A stretch of 64,000 bases of DNA from an uncultured Lentisphaeria bacterium (GCA_949298075.1 CASFVA010000036.1:62001-126000); one strand, 5' to 3'. Numbered from the stretch's first letter, positions 1 through 9,166 are shown. Program-made: numbers and translations. Notes: generated from the sequence alone by a model not told the origin.

Positions 1-2
1 GT

Positions 3-527
3 GCTGATCCGGTGGTGATGGCTGAGGTTCTTCAGCTCCGGGAGGGGCAGAAAATCTACACCAACTACAATTTGTGGTACACCGATCCAGCCGACATCAG
101 CTGTCTTAACATTCAGCAGGGAGCGTTCATCCCGCTCGGAACCGAGGTGGAGCCGGTAGGCACCAGCCGCTGGGGAGACACCATCACGTTCCGGGACAAG
201 CTGGGAAAAACCTATGTGATCAAATTCAGATCCGGGTACCGGCTCTGCACCATGGCTGATTTTATCGCCTACACTTTCACCACCAAAAACCGCGAAGAAT
301 TGCTGGACGGGATTTCGGAAGAGGTTAAAACGCGAATTGAACGCGGAGAAGTGGTTCCGGGAATGTCTCAGCGCGAGGTTTTGCTCGCATACGGGCCGCC
401 CCCGGGGTGCCGTACTCCGAGTTTGCGCAACGAAACCTGGATTTACTGGATCAGCGATTCCCGGACTGTGCGTTTGGTTTTCCGGGGCGACAAAGTGCGC
501 AACATATTGAACATTAACGAAAATTAA
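3..527 (+). CDS. BamE/SmpA-like hypothetical protein, 5' end may lie outside the window
   Basis: The frame is open to the left edge, so the true start may be upstream; the first in-window candidates are GTG at 12 and ATG at 18. The visible protein is about 171-174 residues. The C-terminal third carries GMSQREVLLAYGPP followed by a WIYW stretch and a VRLVFRGDKV strand. This is the usual layout of the SmpA/OmlA (BamE-like) fold, where GMT-x-EQV-x-x-LG-x-P precedes a beta-hairpin. No signal peptide can be seen because the start is uncertain. It ends 9 bases before murF and is probably co-transcribed with it. Its function is not recognisable beyond the fold resemblance; an envelope role is inferred from fold and neighbours only. 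Confidence 0.6.
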   Translation, partial: ADPVVMAEVLQLREGQKIYTNYNLWYTDPADISCLNIQQGAFIPLGTEVEPVGTSRWGDTITFRDKLGKTYVIKFRSGYRLCTMADFIAYTFTTKNREELLDGISEEVKTRIERGEVVPGMSQREVLLAYGPPPGCRTPSLRNETWIYWISDSRTVRLVFRGDKVRNILNINEN

Positions 528-536
528 TTATTCACC

Positions 537-1907
537 ATGAATCCGGCCACCTTTTCCGCCGCGGAATTGGCCGCGGCAACCGGCGGCAGATGGGATGGCG
601 TTCCGGCTCCGGGTCGCATTGGGGTTTTTACCGACACCAGGCAATCCGGAGTCGGTTTGCTTTTCATCGCACTTGCCGGGGAACGTTTTGACGCTCATGC
701 TTTTCTGGACCGTGCTGTCGAGTCCGGTGCGGCGGCGCTTTGTATCAGGGAGAGTTTTTCCGGTCCGACACCAATCGGAATTCCCGTGCTTCGAGTCCGG
801 GATACTTTGGCGGCTTATCAGGCGGTGGCCGGATGGCACCGGCGTCGTTTCAGCCAGCTTGGAATTGCGGCGGTTACCGGCAGTGTCGGCAAAACCAGTG
901 TCAAGGAGATGCTGGCGGCGATTGGTCGAACCGCTGCCGGTTCCGCCGGCGCGGTGGTTTCAACTGTCGGAAACACCAACAACCAGGTTGGCGTCCCGCA
1001 GAATCTGCTGCGGCTGACTGCTGCGACCCGTTATGCAGTGATTGAAATGGGCACCAATCATCCCGGCGAGATTCTGCCGCTGAGCCGAATTACAATGCCC
1101 GAGGTCGCGGTGGTTAATTCCATCGCTCCCTGTCACTTGGAATTTTTGGGCGATTTGGATGGAGTTGCCCGGGAAAAAGCAACTATTTTTGCCGGACTTC
1201 GTCCCGAGGGAACGGCTGTCATTCCGGCGGATCTGCCGCAGGAACCGATTTTGAGACGGGCGGCCGGTGAACACCGGATTCTGACTTTCGGGGCTTCGAA
1301 AGCGGCCGACTGCCGGGTGGAGTACCTCGGCGGGGCTTTGGCCGGCAGCCGGTTCCGTCTGATTTTCATAACCGGAGAGGATTTTACTGTCGACTGGCGT
1401 TTGACCGGAGCGCATCAGGCGATCAATGCCGCAGCGGCGGCTGCGGTGGCGCAGGTGCTGGGGATCGCACCTGCACTGATAGCGGCCGGATTGCCGGAAA
1501 CCGTACTGCCCGGTATGCGCATGAAGACTGCTGTAATCGCCGGTGTTACTTACATAAACGATGCTTATAATGCCAATCCGGCCAGTATGCAGGCAGCTTT
1601 GACACAGCTTCTCGAACTGCATCCTTCCGGACGGCTTATTCTGGTTTTAGGCGGTATGCGCGAATTAGGTGAGGTGTCGCTGGCTGAACACCACAGCCTG
1701 CTTGAGTTTGTCCATCGCGAATTTCCAGAAGCACTGACAATAACTGTTGGGGCCGAATTCGATGGTCTTGATTCACCCCGGCATTTTGCCGCGGCGGCGG
1801 ACGTGGCGCCGGTTCTGTCGGCTCTGGTCAGGTCCGGCGACGTGGTATTTGCCAAGGGATCGCGGGGGGTTGGGGTCGAAAACGCGTTGCCGCCTGCCGC
1901 CCGCTGA
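537..1907 (+). CDS. murF: UDP-N-acetylmuramoyl-tripeptide--D-alanyl-D-alanine ligase
   Basis: MurF adds D-Ala-D-Ala to the UDP-MurNAc-tripeptide, the last cytoplasmic step of the peptidoglycan stem peptide. The protein is 456 residues, the normal family length. It shows the Mur N-terminal domain, the P-loop TGSVGKTS near residue 115, the EMGTNHPGEI segment of the central domain, and the MurF signature YNANPASM near residue 343. The ATG at 537 lies 9 bases after the previous stop. The stop at 1905-1907 is followed almost at once by murE. Order here is murF-murE, the reverse of the usual dcw order. Confidence 0.95.
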   Translation: MNPATFSAAELAAATGGRWDGVPAPGRIGVFTDTRQSGVGLLFIALAGERFDAHAFLDRAVESGAAALCIRESFSGPTPIGIPVLRVRDTLAAYQAVAGWHRRRFSQLGIAAVTGSVGKTSVKEMLAAIGRTAAGSAGAVVSTVGNTNNQVGVPQNLLRLTAATRYAVIEMGTNHPGEILPLSRITMPEVAVVNSIAPCHLEFLGDLDGVAREKATIFAGLRPEGTAVIPADLPQEPILRRAAGEHRILTFGASKAADCRVEYLGGALAGSRFRLIFITGEDFTVDWRLTGAHQAINAAAAAAVAQVLGIAPALIAAGLPETVLPGMRMKTAVIAGVTYINDAYNANPASMQAALTQLLELHPSGRLILVLGGMRELGEVSLAEHHSLLEFVHREFPEALTITVGAEFDGLDSPRHFAAAADVAPVLSALVRSGDVVFAKGSRGVGVENALPPAAR

Positions 1908-1924
1908 AATTGAGAGATAGCAAT

Positions 1925-3349
1925 ATGCCAACTGGATTTATCAACCGGCGCGGTCCGGAATTGGATTTGCCTGAACAGCTTGTATGTGATTCCAGGCAGG
2001 CCGGCGTCGAAACCGGTTTTGTCGCTGTACGGAGCGGGCACGGATTTGTTGATGCGGCGGTGTCCGCTGGAGTCAGGGTGGTGGTGCACCAGGAGGAACT
2101 GCCGCACTATCTGCCGGGAGTTTGCTATTATCAGGTGGCGGACAGTGCCGCATTTTATGCCTGCTGGTGCCGTCAGGCCAATGCCTCTCCTGATGAGTCT
2201 CTGGATTTATTCGGAGTCACCGGCACCAATGGAAAAACCACCAGTGTGTGGCTGCTGGCTCACATACTCAATGCCTGCGGCCGCCCCTGCGGCTTGATTT
2301 CGACCGTGGAAATTCGAGATGGGTACGAGGCGGTGCCAGCTGTCGGAACTACTCCGGGCCCGGCTGAATTGTTTGCCCGGCTGAAAAAAATGTGCGAGCA
2401 TGGAATGACCGCCGCCGCGATGGAGGTTTCCAGCCATGCACTGGATCAGCGCCGGGCTGACGGTATTCGTTTCCGGACGGCAATTTTCACCAATCTCACT
2501 GGTGACCACTTGGATTACCACGGTGACATGGAAAACTATTATCAGGCCAAACGAAGGTTGTTTGCCGAGTTGCTCGAGCCGGTGAAAGGCCGGGCCGTCA
2601 TTAACATTGACGATCCCGGCGGTCGCCGGCTGGCGGCAGAGTTACCTCCGGACAAAGTGATTTCTTTCGGAACAGCTGGGGAGGCAATCTGGCGGATATC
2701 CGGGGTGCGGCTTTCGGATTGCGGAACAAAATTCACCCTGAGCTCCACGGAGCAAAGCCTGGAAATCAGTTCGCCTTTGATTGGAGAACACAACGTGTAC
2801 AATTTAACCGGGGTTGTCTGCGCGCTTCTGGATTATGGGCTGACCGGAGCGGAAGTGATCAGATCGTTGGAAATTCCGGTTGCGGTTCCGGGGCGGCTGG
2901 AACGTATTCAGGCTCCCGGCGGCGCGACTTTTTTCATTGATTACGCCCACACCGATGATGCATTGACCCATGTGATTGCCACGGTGCGGGCCATTGCCCG
3001 GGGAAGAGTCATCGTGGTGTTCGGAGCCGGAGGCGACCGTGATCGTTCCAAGCGTCCGCGCATGGGGGCGGCGGCCGCCGCCGCCGATGTTCTGGTGGTG
3101 ACCAGCGACAACCCGCGCAGCGAAGAGCCAACTTCCATTATCGCTCACATTATTGCCGGAATTCCGGAAGACAAACCGTTCCACATTTTTGTCGACCGAC
3201 GGGAGGCGATAGAATTTGCATTCCGGGAGGCCGGAGCCGGGGATTGCGTGTTGATTGCCGGCAAAGGGCATGAGGATTATCAGGAAATCAATGGAGTACG
3301 ACACCATTTCAGCGACCGGGAAGAGGTGTTACGCCTGCTGGGACAATGA
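1925..3349 (+). CDS. murE: UDP-N-acetylmuramoyl-L-alanyl-D-glutamate--2,6-diaminopimelate ligase
   Basis: MurE adds the third stem-peptide residue in the cytoplasm. The 474-residue protein has the N-terminal Mur domain with CDSRQ, the P-loop GTNGKTT near residue 99, the central-domain segments EVSSHALDQ and LTGDHLDYH, and DNPRSEEP near residue 395. The DNPR motif is the known marker of enzymes that add meso-diaminopimelate rather than lysine, which fits a Gram-negative wall. A TTG at 1910 is also in frame, but ATG at 1925 is preferred: it follows a purine-rich GAGAGA and the protein then begins at the usual family position. It is 17 bases from murF and 6 from the next gene. Confidence 0.94.
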   Translation: MPTGFINRRGPELDLPEQLVCDSRQAGVETGFVAVRSGHGFVDAAVSAGVRVVVHQEELPHYLPGVCYYQVADSAAFYACWCRQANASPDESLDLFGVTGTNGKTTSVWLLAHILNACGRPCGLISTVEIRDGYEAVPAVGTTPGPAELFARLKKMCEHGMTAAAMEVSSHALDQRRADGIRFRTAIFTNLTGDHLDYHGDMENYYQAKRRLFAELLEPVKGRAVINIDDPGGRRLAAELPPDKVISFGTAGEAIWRISGVRLSDCGTKFTLSSTEQSLEISSPLIGEHNVYNLTGVVCALLDYGLTGAEVIRSLEIPVAVPGRLERIQAPGGATFFIDYAHTDDALTHVIATVRAIARGRVIVVFGAGGDRDRSKRPRMGAAAAAADVLVVTSDNPRSEEPTSIIAHIIAGIPEDKPFHIFVDRREAIEFAFREAGAGDCVLIAGKGHEDYQEINGVRHHFSDREEVLRLLGQ

Positions 3350-3355
3350 TGAATT

Positions 3356-4414
3356 ATGTTGACCGATGAATTGGAAAAATTTCTTTTCGGTTTTTATGCA
3401 GCAAACGAATTTCCGGCGTTGCGTCGCCAAAGTCAGGAATGGCGACGGAAACGTCCGCTTGCCGGTGTGCGGATTCTGGATGGTACGCCGGTGTTCCGCA
3501 ATACCGTAGCCAAATACTGGGCGTTACTCAATGGTGGCGCCGGACTGACGGTCAGTGTCGGGGCCGGTATTCCCTGCGATGAGGACGTGGTCCGTCAATT
3601 GTCCGCCTGGGGAATTCCGGTGTTGCGGGGAGGCTGTGGGGCTGAAGGCGAGTTTGACGTGGTATGCGATTGCGCCGGAGCACATCGACGGATGCCAAGC
3701 CGGTTCGGCTATGTTGAATTGACCCGGTCAGGGTGTCCGCTTTACCAGAATTGCCGGCAGCCGGTATATGTGGCGGATGCCGGCCGTATAAAAATAATTG
3801 AAACCGCCCTGGGCACCGGTGATGGTATGCTGCGGGCTTTGGTTCAGCTGGGATACCGGGAGTTCAATGGTCGCTTGCTGCTGCTTTTCGGATGCGGTAA
3901 AGTCGGTCGCGGTGTTGCCTGGGCGTTTCGGCGGGCCGGAGCCGGTGTGGTGGTGGTGGATGATCCCGGTCTGATTTCTCCGCCGGCCGGAGTCGAGTTG
4001 ATCAGCCGGTTCGATCTGAAGGCAGTGCGGGCGGCGATTGCCGCTGCTGATGTCATTGTTTCAGCAACCGGCATCGGCGGCGCTTTGGCCGGCATCGCCG
4101 GAGAACTCGCGGCTTCCAGGGCGCTGATTGCAAATGCCGGAGTGGAGGATGAATTCGGAGCCGCTCTTCCTGAAGCGCGGGTGCTGAACCGCAAGGCTCC
4201 TCTGAATTTCATATTGGATGAACCCACTCACTTGAAATACATTGACCCGTCGTTGGCCTTGCACAACCACGGAGTGGTGGAGCTACTGCGGGGCGGGCTG
4301 GCTTCCGGACTCAATGTGCCATCCGCTGAGGTGGAGGATCAGCTGCTTGATATTTTGAAGGAGGATGGCGCTGTCGCTTCGGAATTGGAATACATTGATT
4401 TGGTTGCGGGGTAA
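3356..4414 (+). CDS. Divergent adenosylhomocysteinase-like NAD-binding protein
   Basis: The 352-residue protein aligns by eye along much of S-adenosylhomocysteine hydrolase (SAHH), but it is shorter than the usual 420-480 residues. The Rossmann NAD motif FGCGKVGRG sits near residue 177 at the place of the SAHH GYGDVGKG. NAGVEDEFG stands where SAHH has the NIGHFDxEI segment, and HLKYIDPSLALHNHG where SAHH has its HPSFVM...NQ segment. Several SAHH substrate residues appear changed: DDGGD becomes CDCAGA, SEETTTG becomes ELTRSG, and SKFDN becomes RIKIIE (the lysine may remain). It is therefore probably not a normal SAHH. It lies 6 bases after murE and 6 before a deaminase that can act on SAH, suggesting a linked role in handling SAH or a related nucleoside. 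Confidence 0.7.
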   Translation: MLTDELEKFLFGFYAANEFPALRRQSQEWRRKRPLAGVRILDGTPVFRNTVAKYWALLNGGAGLTVSVGAGIPCDEDVVRQLSAWGIPVLRGGCGAEGEFDVVCDCAGAHRRMPSRFGYVELTRSGCPLYQNCRQPVYVADAGRIKIIETALGTGDGMLRALVQLGYREFNGRLLLLFGCGKVGRGVAWAFRRAGAGVVVVDDPGLISPPAGVELISRFDLKAVRAAIAAADVIVSATGIGGALAGIAGELAASRALIANAGVEDEFGAALPEARVLNRKAPLNFILDEPTHLKYIDPSLALHNHGVVELLRGGLASGLNVPSAEVEDQLLDILKEDGAVASELEYIDLVAG

Positions 4415-4420
4415 TCAATT

Positions 4421-5701
4421 ATGCCGGATGTGCTGATCAGGAATGTTCAATTGGACGGGCGCGTTACCGATGTGCTGATTGCCGGCAATCGTTTTGCCCG
4501 GATCGCTCCCGGCATTGTCCCTCAGACGGAATGCCGGATTGTTGACGGCTCACGTCAGGCAATACTGCCGCCTTTCTACAATGCGCACACCCACGCGGCA
4601 ATGACTCTGCTGCGCGGGTACGCTGACGACCTGGAGTTGTTTACCTGGCTCAATGACTATATCTGGCCGGCGGAAGCACGGCTTTCCGAGGCGGATATCT
4701 ATGCCGGTTCCCGGCTCGCCATATTGGAAATGATCAAAACAGGGACTGTGTTTTTCAATGACATGTACTGGCATCAGATTGCCACGTTACATGCTGCCTG
4801 GGAAATGGGAGTCAGGGCAGCCATCGGCATGTTGGCGATCTGCGGTCCGGATGGAAAATTGCTGGACCGCAATCAGCAGGCCAATGCTGAGTTGCTTCGT
4901 GAAATTCATAAATTCTCCGACGGCAGACTCACGATCACCTGGGCTCCGCATTCGGTATATACTGTGAGTGAGCCGGTGTTGCGGCAGATTGCCGCAGAAG
5001 TGGAAGATGAGGGGCTGGTTCTGCACATTCATGCCTCGGAAACAGCCAAAGAGGTTTCCGACTGTCTCGAACAGCATGGCTGTACCCCGATTGTCTGGCT
5101 TAACCGGCTGGGGCTGTTGGGACCGCGGTCGATTCTTGCACACGGTTGCCATATCACCGATGAAGAACTGGAATTGGTGGCGGCCAGCAGGGCGGTGTTG
5201 GCCCATATGCCGATTTCCAACCTGAAGCTGGTCAGCGGCATCTTTCCATTGGAAAAAGCTGTTGTCTGCGGGTGTCGGGTTGCGCTGGGCACGGATGGAT
5301 GTTCCTCCAACAACAGCCTTTCCATGTTTGGCGAAATGAAGGCGGCGGCATTGGCGGCCAAATTTCTGACAGGAGATCCGACTTCCGGCAATGCGGACCG
5401 GATATTCAGGACGGCCACCCGGGGAGGGGCAGCCGCTTTCGGCATTGACGCCGGAGAGATTGCCGAGGGACGTCTGGCCGATGCCATGCTGATCGATCTT
5501 GATCATCACCTGATGGTCGGCGACTACAATCTGAAGGCCAATTTAGTTTATTCCGCCGACAGTTCTGTAGTGCGGACCGTGATTTGCAACGGCCGGATTC
5601 TGATGGAAAACCGCCACGTCCCGGGCGAAGCTGACATCGTTGCCGCTGCCCGGGAAGTATGTGAAAAACTGCGTCGTTCACATCATCCTGGGTCGCGCTG
5701 A
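4421..5701 (+). CDS. mtaD: 5-methylthioadenosine/S-adenosylhomocysteine deaminase family amidohydrolase
   Basis: The 426-residue protein is a metal-dependent amidohydrolase of the MtaD/TrzN class. Metal and catalytic motifs are visible in order: NAHTH near residue 54, HIHASE near 203, AHGCH near 240 and LGTDGCSSNN near 290. Family members deaminate the adenine ring of MTA, SAH, 5'-deoxyadenosine or aminodeoxyfutalosine; substrate cannot be fixed from sequence. ATG at 4421 follows the SAHH-like gene by 6 bases, so the two are probably made together. A deaminase plus an SAHH homologue resembles the SAH to S-inosylhomocysteine route known from methanogens. An alternative is aminofutalosine deaminase of menaquinone synthesis, but no other mqn gene is nearby. 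Confidence 0.85.
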   Translation: MPDVLIRNVQLDGRVTDVLIAGNRFARIAPGIVPQTECRIVDGSRQAILPPFYNAHTHAAMTLLRGYADDLELFTWLNDYIWPAEARLSEADIYAGSRLAILEMIKTGTVFFNDMYWHQIATLHAAWEMGVRAAIGMLAICGPDGKLLDRNQQANAELLREIHKFSDGRLTITWAPHSVYTVSEPVLRQIAAEVEDEGLVLHIHASETAKEVSDCLEQHGCTPIVWLNRLGLLGPRSILAHGCHITDEELELVAASRAVLAHMPISNLKLVSGIFPLEKAVVCGCRVALGTDGCSSNNSLSMFGEMKAAALAAKFLTGDPTSGNADRIFRTATRGGAAAFGIDAGEIAEGRLADAMLIDLDHHLMVGDYNLKANLVYSADSSVVRTVICNGRILMENRHVPGEADIVAAAREVCEKLRRSHHPGSR

Positions 5702-5763
5702 CCGACAAGGCAAATCCGCAATCCGGTGCTGCAGCGTCTGGCAGTTTTGTCCGGTTTGCTCAG

Positions 5764-6882
5764 TCACTCGAAATCAAAATGGTAACGTTCAAGCCGGTAG
5801 AGATGCTTCAAGGCAATTATGTCCTGCTGCAGAGAAGCGTTTATCGGGATGCCGGTCTGTGAACGTTCGGTCATGGTCAGATATTCCTTTTCCCCGGCAG
5901 TGTATATCCGCCGGCAACCGGGAGCTTTGGCGGAGTTGCGCAATGCCCTTAAGATTTCGCCGGCGGTGTGCCTGAATTCTTCCAGACCGCAGAATGCCTG
6001 GGGGTCAATGACTATGAAAAAGTGGCCGAGATGATAAGGTTGCTTCCCGCCATCCCGGGAGCGCCCATACAATGCCTGCAAAAAAGCGCCCTGCTGCAGT
6101 GCCGCACACAAAATTTCAACTACGGTAGCATAACCATAGCCTTTGTAGCCTCCCAGTTCTTCACCGATTCCACCGAGCGGAGTCAGCGCCGCCTGGCCAC
6201 GCACCAGTGCCTCGAGTACCTCATGCGCATCAGTCATGGTATTGCCCTGTGGATCAATTACCCAGCCCGGCGGCAGAGGTTTGCCGATCCGGTCGTAGAC
6301 TTCAATCTTGCCGCGTTGCGAAACCGATGTGGCGCAGTCAAGCAGAAAAGGGAATGCTTCATCAGTGGGCATGGCAAACGTCAGAGGGTTGGTCCCAAGC
6401 ATGTTTTCCACTCCGAAAGTTGGTGCGATGGAAGGGCGGGCGTTGGTTCCGCTGATTCCAATCAGTCCCTGTTCGACTGCCATCAGAGGGTAATATCCGG
6501 CAATGCCGTAATGGCTGGAATTGCGAATTACCGCCATGGCCATGCCGAACTGCCGGGCCTGAGTGATCAGGTAGTTCATGGCCTCTCTTGAAGCGACCAT
6601 TCCCAAGCCGTCATGGGCATCGATCACGGCGCTGGTGGGACCGCGGCGTACAAATTCCACGTCAGTTACCGGATTGACCACGCCATCCCGGATGCGATCA
6701 ACATAGATCGGTTTCAGGCGGCTGATGCCGTGAGAATCTATGCCGCGCAAATCGGCGGCAATCAACACATCAGAACAAAATTCCGCGTCAGCGGCTGGAA
6801 CCCCCGCCGCCGAAAGCGCATCGGCCATAAACGACTTGAGGACAGCGGCTGGAACATGGTGAACTGTTGCGGACATGACCAT
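5764..6882 (-). CDS. Malate/L-lactate dehydrogenase family (Ldh2/YiaK-type) oxidoreductase
   Basis: The roughly 370-residue protein belongs to the Ldh2 family of NAD(P)-dependent oxidoreductases, which act on 2-oxoacids or 2-hydroxyacids such as malate, ureidoglycolate, sulfolactate or diketogulonate. Characteristic segments are AADLRGIDSHGISRL near the N terminus, RNSSHYGIAGYYP mid-protein, GTNPLTFAMP, and GYKGYGYATVVE. The family assignment is clear; the substrate is not. Two starts compete: ATG at 6882 (4 bases after an AAAGGAG ribosome site) and ATG at 6876 (10 bases after it). It converges on the deaminase with 62 bases between stops, so it is a separate unit. Confidence 0.88.
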   Translation of the reverse strand: MVMSATVHHVPAAVLKSFMADALSAAGVPAADAEFCSDVLIAADLRGIDSHGISRLKPIYVDRIRDGVVNPVTDVEFVRRGPTSAVIDAHDGLGMVASREAMNYLITQARQFGMAMAVIRNSSHYGIAGYYPLMAVEQGLIGISGTNARPSIAPTFGVENMLGTNPLTFAMPTDEAFPFLLDCATSVSQRGKIEVYDRIGKPLPPGWVIDPQGNTMTDAHEVLEALVRGQAALTPLGGIGEELGGYKGYGYATVVEILCAALQQGAFLQALYGRSRDGGKQPYHLGHFFIVIDPQAFCGLEEFRHTAGEILRALRNSAKAPGCRRIYTAGEKEYLTMTERSQTGIPINASLQQDIIALKHLYRLERYHFDFE

Positions 6883-6900
6883 TCAACTCCTTTGGGTTGT

Positions 6901-6925
6901 CAGGACACCCTGCGGTCCTGTTTTT
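6901..6925 (+). promoter_or_regulatory. Small hairpin plus T-tract in the 5' region of the Ldh2-type gene
   Basis: CAGGAC and GTCCTG form a 6-bp stem around an 8-base loop and are followed by TTTTTGTTTTT on the plus strand. No plus-strand gene ends close by, so a terminator role is doubtful. On the minus strand the hairpin lies just upstream of the ribosome binding site of the oxidoreductase gene, so it could affect its translation or transcript end. The rest of 6883-7102 shows nothing firm. Confidence 0.3.
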
Positions 6926-7102
6926 GTTTTTAATTTAAGCCAAACTTCGGAGCTGTCCAGGCGGTATATATTTTTTTGACTGTTTTTTGAACTGATGCGC
7001 AGAAATTATGTGCATACGAGCAAATTAAGAGATTCGGAAAGGGCATAAGCTCAAAAAGTCCAATCCCTCGAAATACAGGGCAGGCGCAGCGATGTCAAAA
7101 CT

Positions 7103-9103
7103 TCAGTCTTTCGGCACACTGGATGACTTCATCAGGTCTTTTTTGAAGAAATCCCGCGGTGGTTCACCGGATTCGTCGACGTGGAAGTAGCTCAAGCCAA
7201 TTGATTTTTTCCGGCAGAACATGGTTATTTGCCCGTTGATCTCAGGAGTCACGCTTCGGGGGGTGATAACCACATGATCAAAGGGGTGGGAGTCGTATAT
7301 TTTTTCCAGATCCCGGGTGGTTCCCAGCACATCAAAACCATAGACGTTCCAGTGCTGCAGCTGGCGGTCATCGTCCAGGATGCCGACCACCATATAAGTG
7401 CTTCCGCTATGGCAACGACAGAAAAAAGAATTGAAATAAAGCCGGCAGTAAGGCCCGCCGCCGACCAGCAGAAGGCGTATGTATTGTTCATCCCGGCCCC
7501 GGTTGTGCAAATAGAAGTTACGCAGAACAAAGCTTTCCATATACCGCATGGTAAAGCGCTCTCCAAATACAAACAACAGGATCAGCAGATAAAACAGAAT
7601 GTATCCTGATACCACAGTATGTTCCGGATATTCAGCGAAAATCATTTTGTGCTGAAACAACACATAAACCATGATAAATCCGCATCCGGCGGCCAGTGAA
7701 AGGGTCTTGAACAGCATCAGATAACGGTTTATGCCAACCCGAAGCCAGAAAGTCTTGTACACTCCGGCAATAACCGGAAACAGCACAAAGGGCGCCAGAA
7801 ACGCCGTTATAACCGGCAGCGTGAACATGACACGTATGTCGTTGAAAGTAAGGATTCCGCAGAGACCGAACGCGACTGCGAGCATCGCGAGATCAATAAA
7901 CGGATGAGCCAGCATCAGCAAAGAACGCTTGGATGGACGATTCAAGCCTTTTACCATCATGGTTGCCGAATCCAGCAGTTCAATGTCAGCCAGCCGGATA
8001 ACAGCCACGGCGCCGGCCATCACCAGCAGGAAAATCATAGTCGACAGATTGGTGTTGAATACAATTGGAACCAGTGCCACCAGCGACAGAAGGACTGCAA
8101 GCATATAGATGAACAACGTGGTTTTGCGGTCGCTGCCGGTGCGTTTCAGTATGCGATGATGCAGGTGGTCGTGATCGCCCGCCATGATGCCGTTTGCGGA
8201 ATGTGGATTGTTGATTTTCCGGAGGGTCCTCCGCCAGATGGCCAGAACAACATCGAACAGGGGGACGCCCATCGCCAGCAGGGGGAAAACCAATGAGGCG
8301 AATGAAATTGCCTTGGATACCTGACTGGTACTGATGAAGGCAAAAAACAGCCCGATGAACATACTGCCGGTGTCACCCATGAAAATTTTGGCCGGATGAA
8401 AGTTGTAGTAAAGAAATCCGAGACAGCTTCCGCAAAAGATTAAAATTATAATCGCCAAGTGGGGTTGATGGTAATTGAAGAAGTACCAGGTGGCCAAAGT
8501 AAACGAAGATATCCCGGCCAATCCGGCAGCCAGCCCGTCCAGCCCGTCAATGAGATTGAACGCATTTATAATGGCAATAACCCAAATCACCGTGACCAGG
8601 AGTCCGAGCCAGCATGGAATCTGCCAGCCGAAGACGGAATAAAAACCGCCGCCCAGAAAATAGACGAGCATTCCGACGGCGATTTGAACCAGAAGTTTTA
8701 TCGCCGATGGCAATTCGCAGCGGTCGTCAATAATACCGGTAATCAGAATCAGGCAGGCCGGCGGAATAAACCGCATTATTTGATTCAGTGCCTCGGCATT
8801 ACGGTCCAAATAATAACTGCGCAGGGCAAATACGGCCGCAACCAGGAAAAACGTAAAGGCGATCGCAAGTCCGCCGCCGCTCGGGGTCGGTTTTTCATGG
8901 GCATGACGCCCCTGTGGAATGTCGATAAAACCCAGACGGGGCAGCAGACGGATGCAGACAAAAGTCATCACCAGCGATATCAGCAGGGCTGCGCCGGGAT
9001 AAAACAACAAATCCGAATACACTGTCACCAGCTGGTGCAATGCATTTTTCCATATGGAAAATCCGGGTGGCGCCACAGCGGCACCCAGCAAAATACTGTT
9101 CAT
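7103..9103 (-). CDS. WecA/TagO-type undecaprenyl-phosphate sugar-phosphate transferase fused to a CoA_binding_3-like domain
   Basis: The 666-residue protein has two parts. Residues of about 30-370 are a polytopic glycosyltransferase family 4 transferase that moves a sugar phosphate, typically GlcNAc-1-P, from UDP-sugar to undecaprenyl phosphate. Visible motifs are HEKPTPSGGG, NAFNLIDGLDG, FMGDTGSM and DHDHLHHRIL. Residues of about 385-640 hold several membrane segments and then a Rossmann-like region with LLLVGGGPYCR and VVGILDDD. That half resembles the membrane-plus-CoA_binding_3 front half of WbaP-type initiating transferases, but without their catalytic bac_transf domain. ATG at 9103 is preferred over GTG at 9106 for its spacing from GGAGAG. 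It probably primes cell-surface polysaccharide. It has its own promoter. Confidence 0.82.
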   Translation of the reverse strand: MNSILLGAAVAPPGFSIWKNALHQLVTVYSDLLFYPGAALLISLVMTFVCIRLLPRLGFIDIPQGRHAHEKPTPSGGGLAIAFTFFLVAAVFALRSYYLDRNAEALNQIMRFIPPACLILITGIIDDRCELPSAIKLLVQIAVGMLVYFLGGGFYSVFGWQIPCWLGLLVTVIWVIAIINAFNLIDGLDGLAAGLAGISSFTLATWYFFNYHQPHLAIIILIFCGSCLGFLYYNFHPAKIFMGDTGSMFIGLFFAFISTSQVSKAISFASLVFPLLAMGVPLFDVVLAIWRRTLRKINNPHSANGIMAGDHDHLHHRILKRTGSDRKTTLFIYMLAVLLSLVALVPIVFNTNLSTMIFLLVMAGAVAVIRLADIELLDSATMMVKGLNRPSKRSLLMLAHPFIDLAMLAVAFGLCGILTFNDIRVMFTLPVITAFLAPFVLFPVIAGVYKTFWLRVGINRYLMLFKTLSLAAGCGFIMVYVLFQHKMIFAEYPEHTVVSGYILFYLLILLFVFGERFTMRYMESFVLRNFYLHNRGRDEQYIRLLLVGGGPYCRLYFNSFFCRCHSGSTYMVVGILDDDRQLQHWNVYGFDVLGTTRDLEKIYDSHPFDHVVITPRSVTPEINGQITMFCRKKSIGLSYFHVDESGEPPRDFFKKDLMKSSSVPKD

Positions 9104-9166
9104 CACATACTCTCCAGCCTGATGGCTGCATTACCCCATCAATGCACCATCCTGCCTTGTGGTCTT

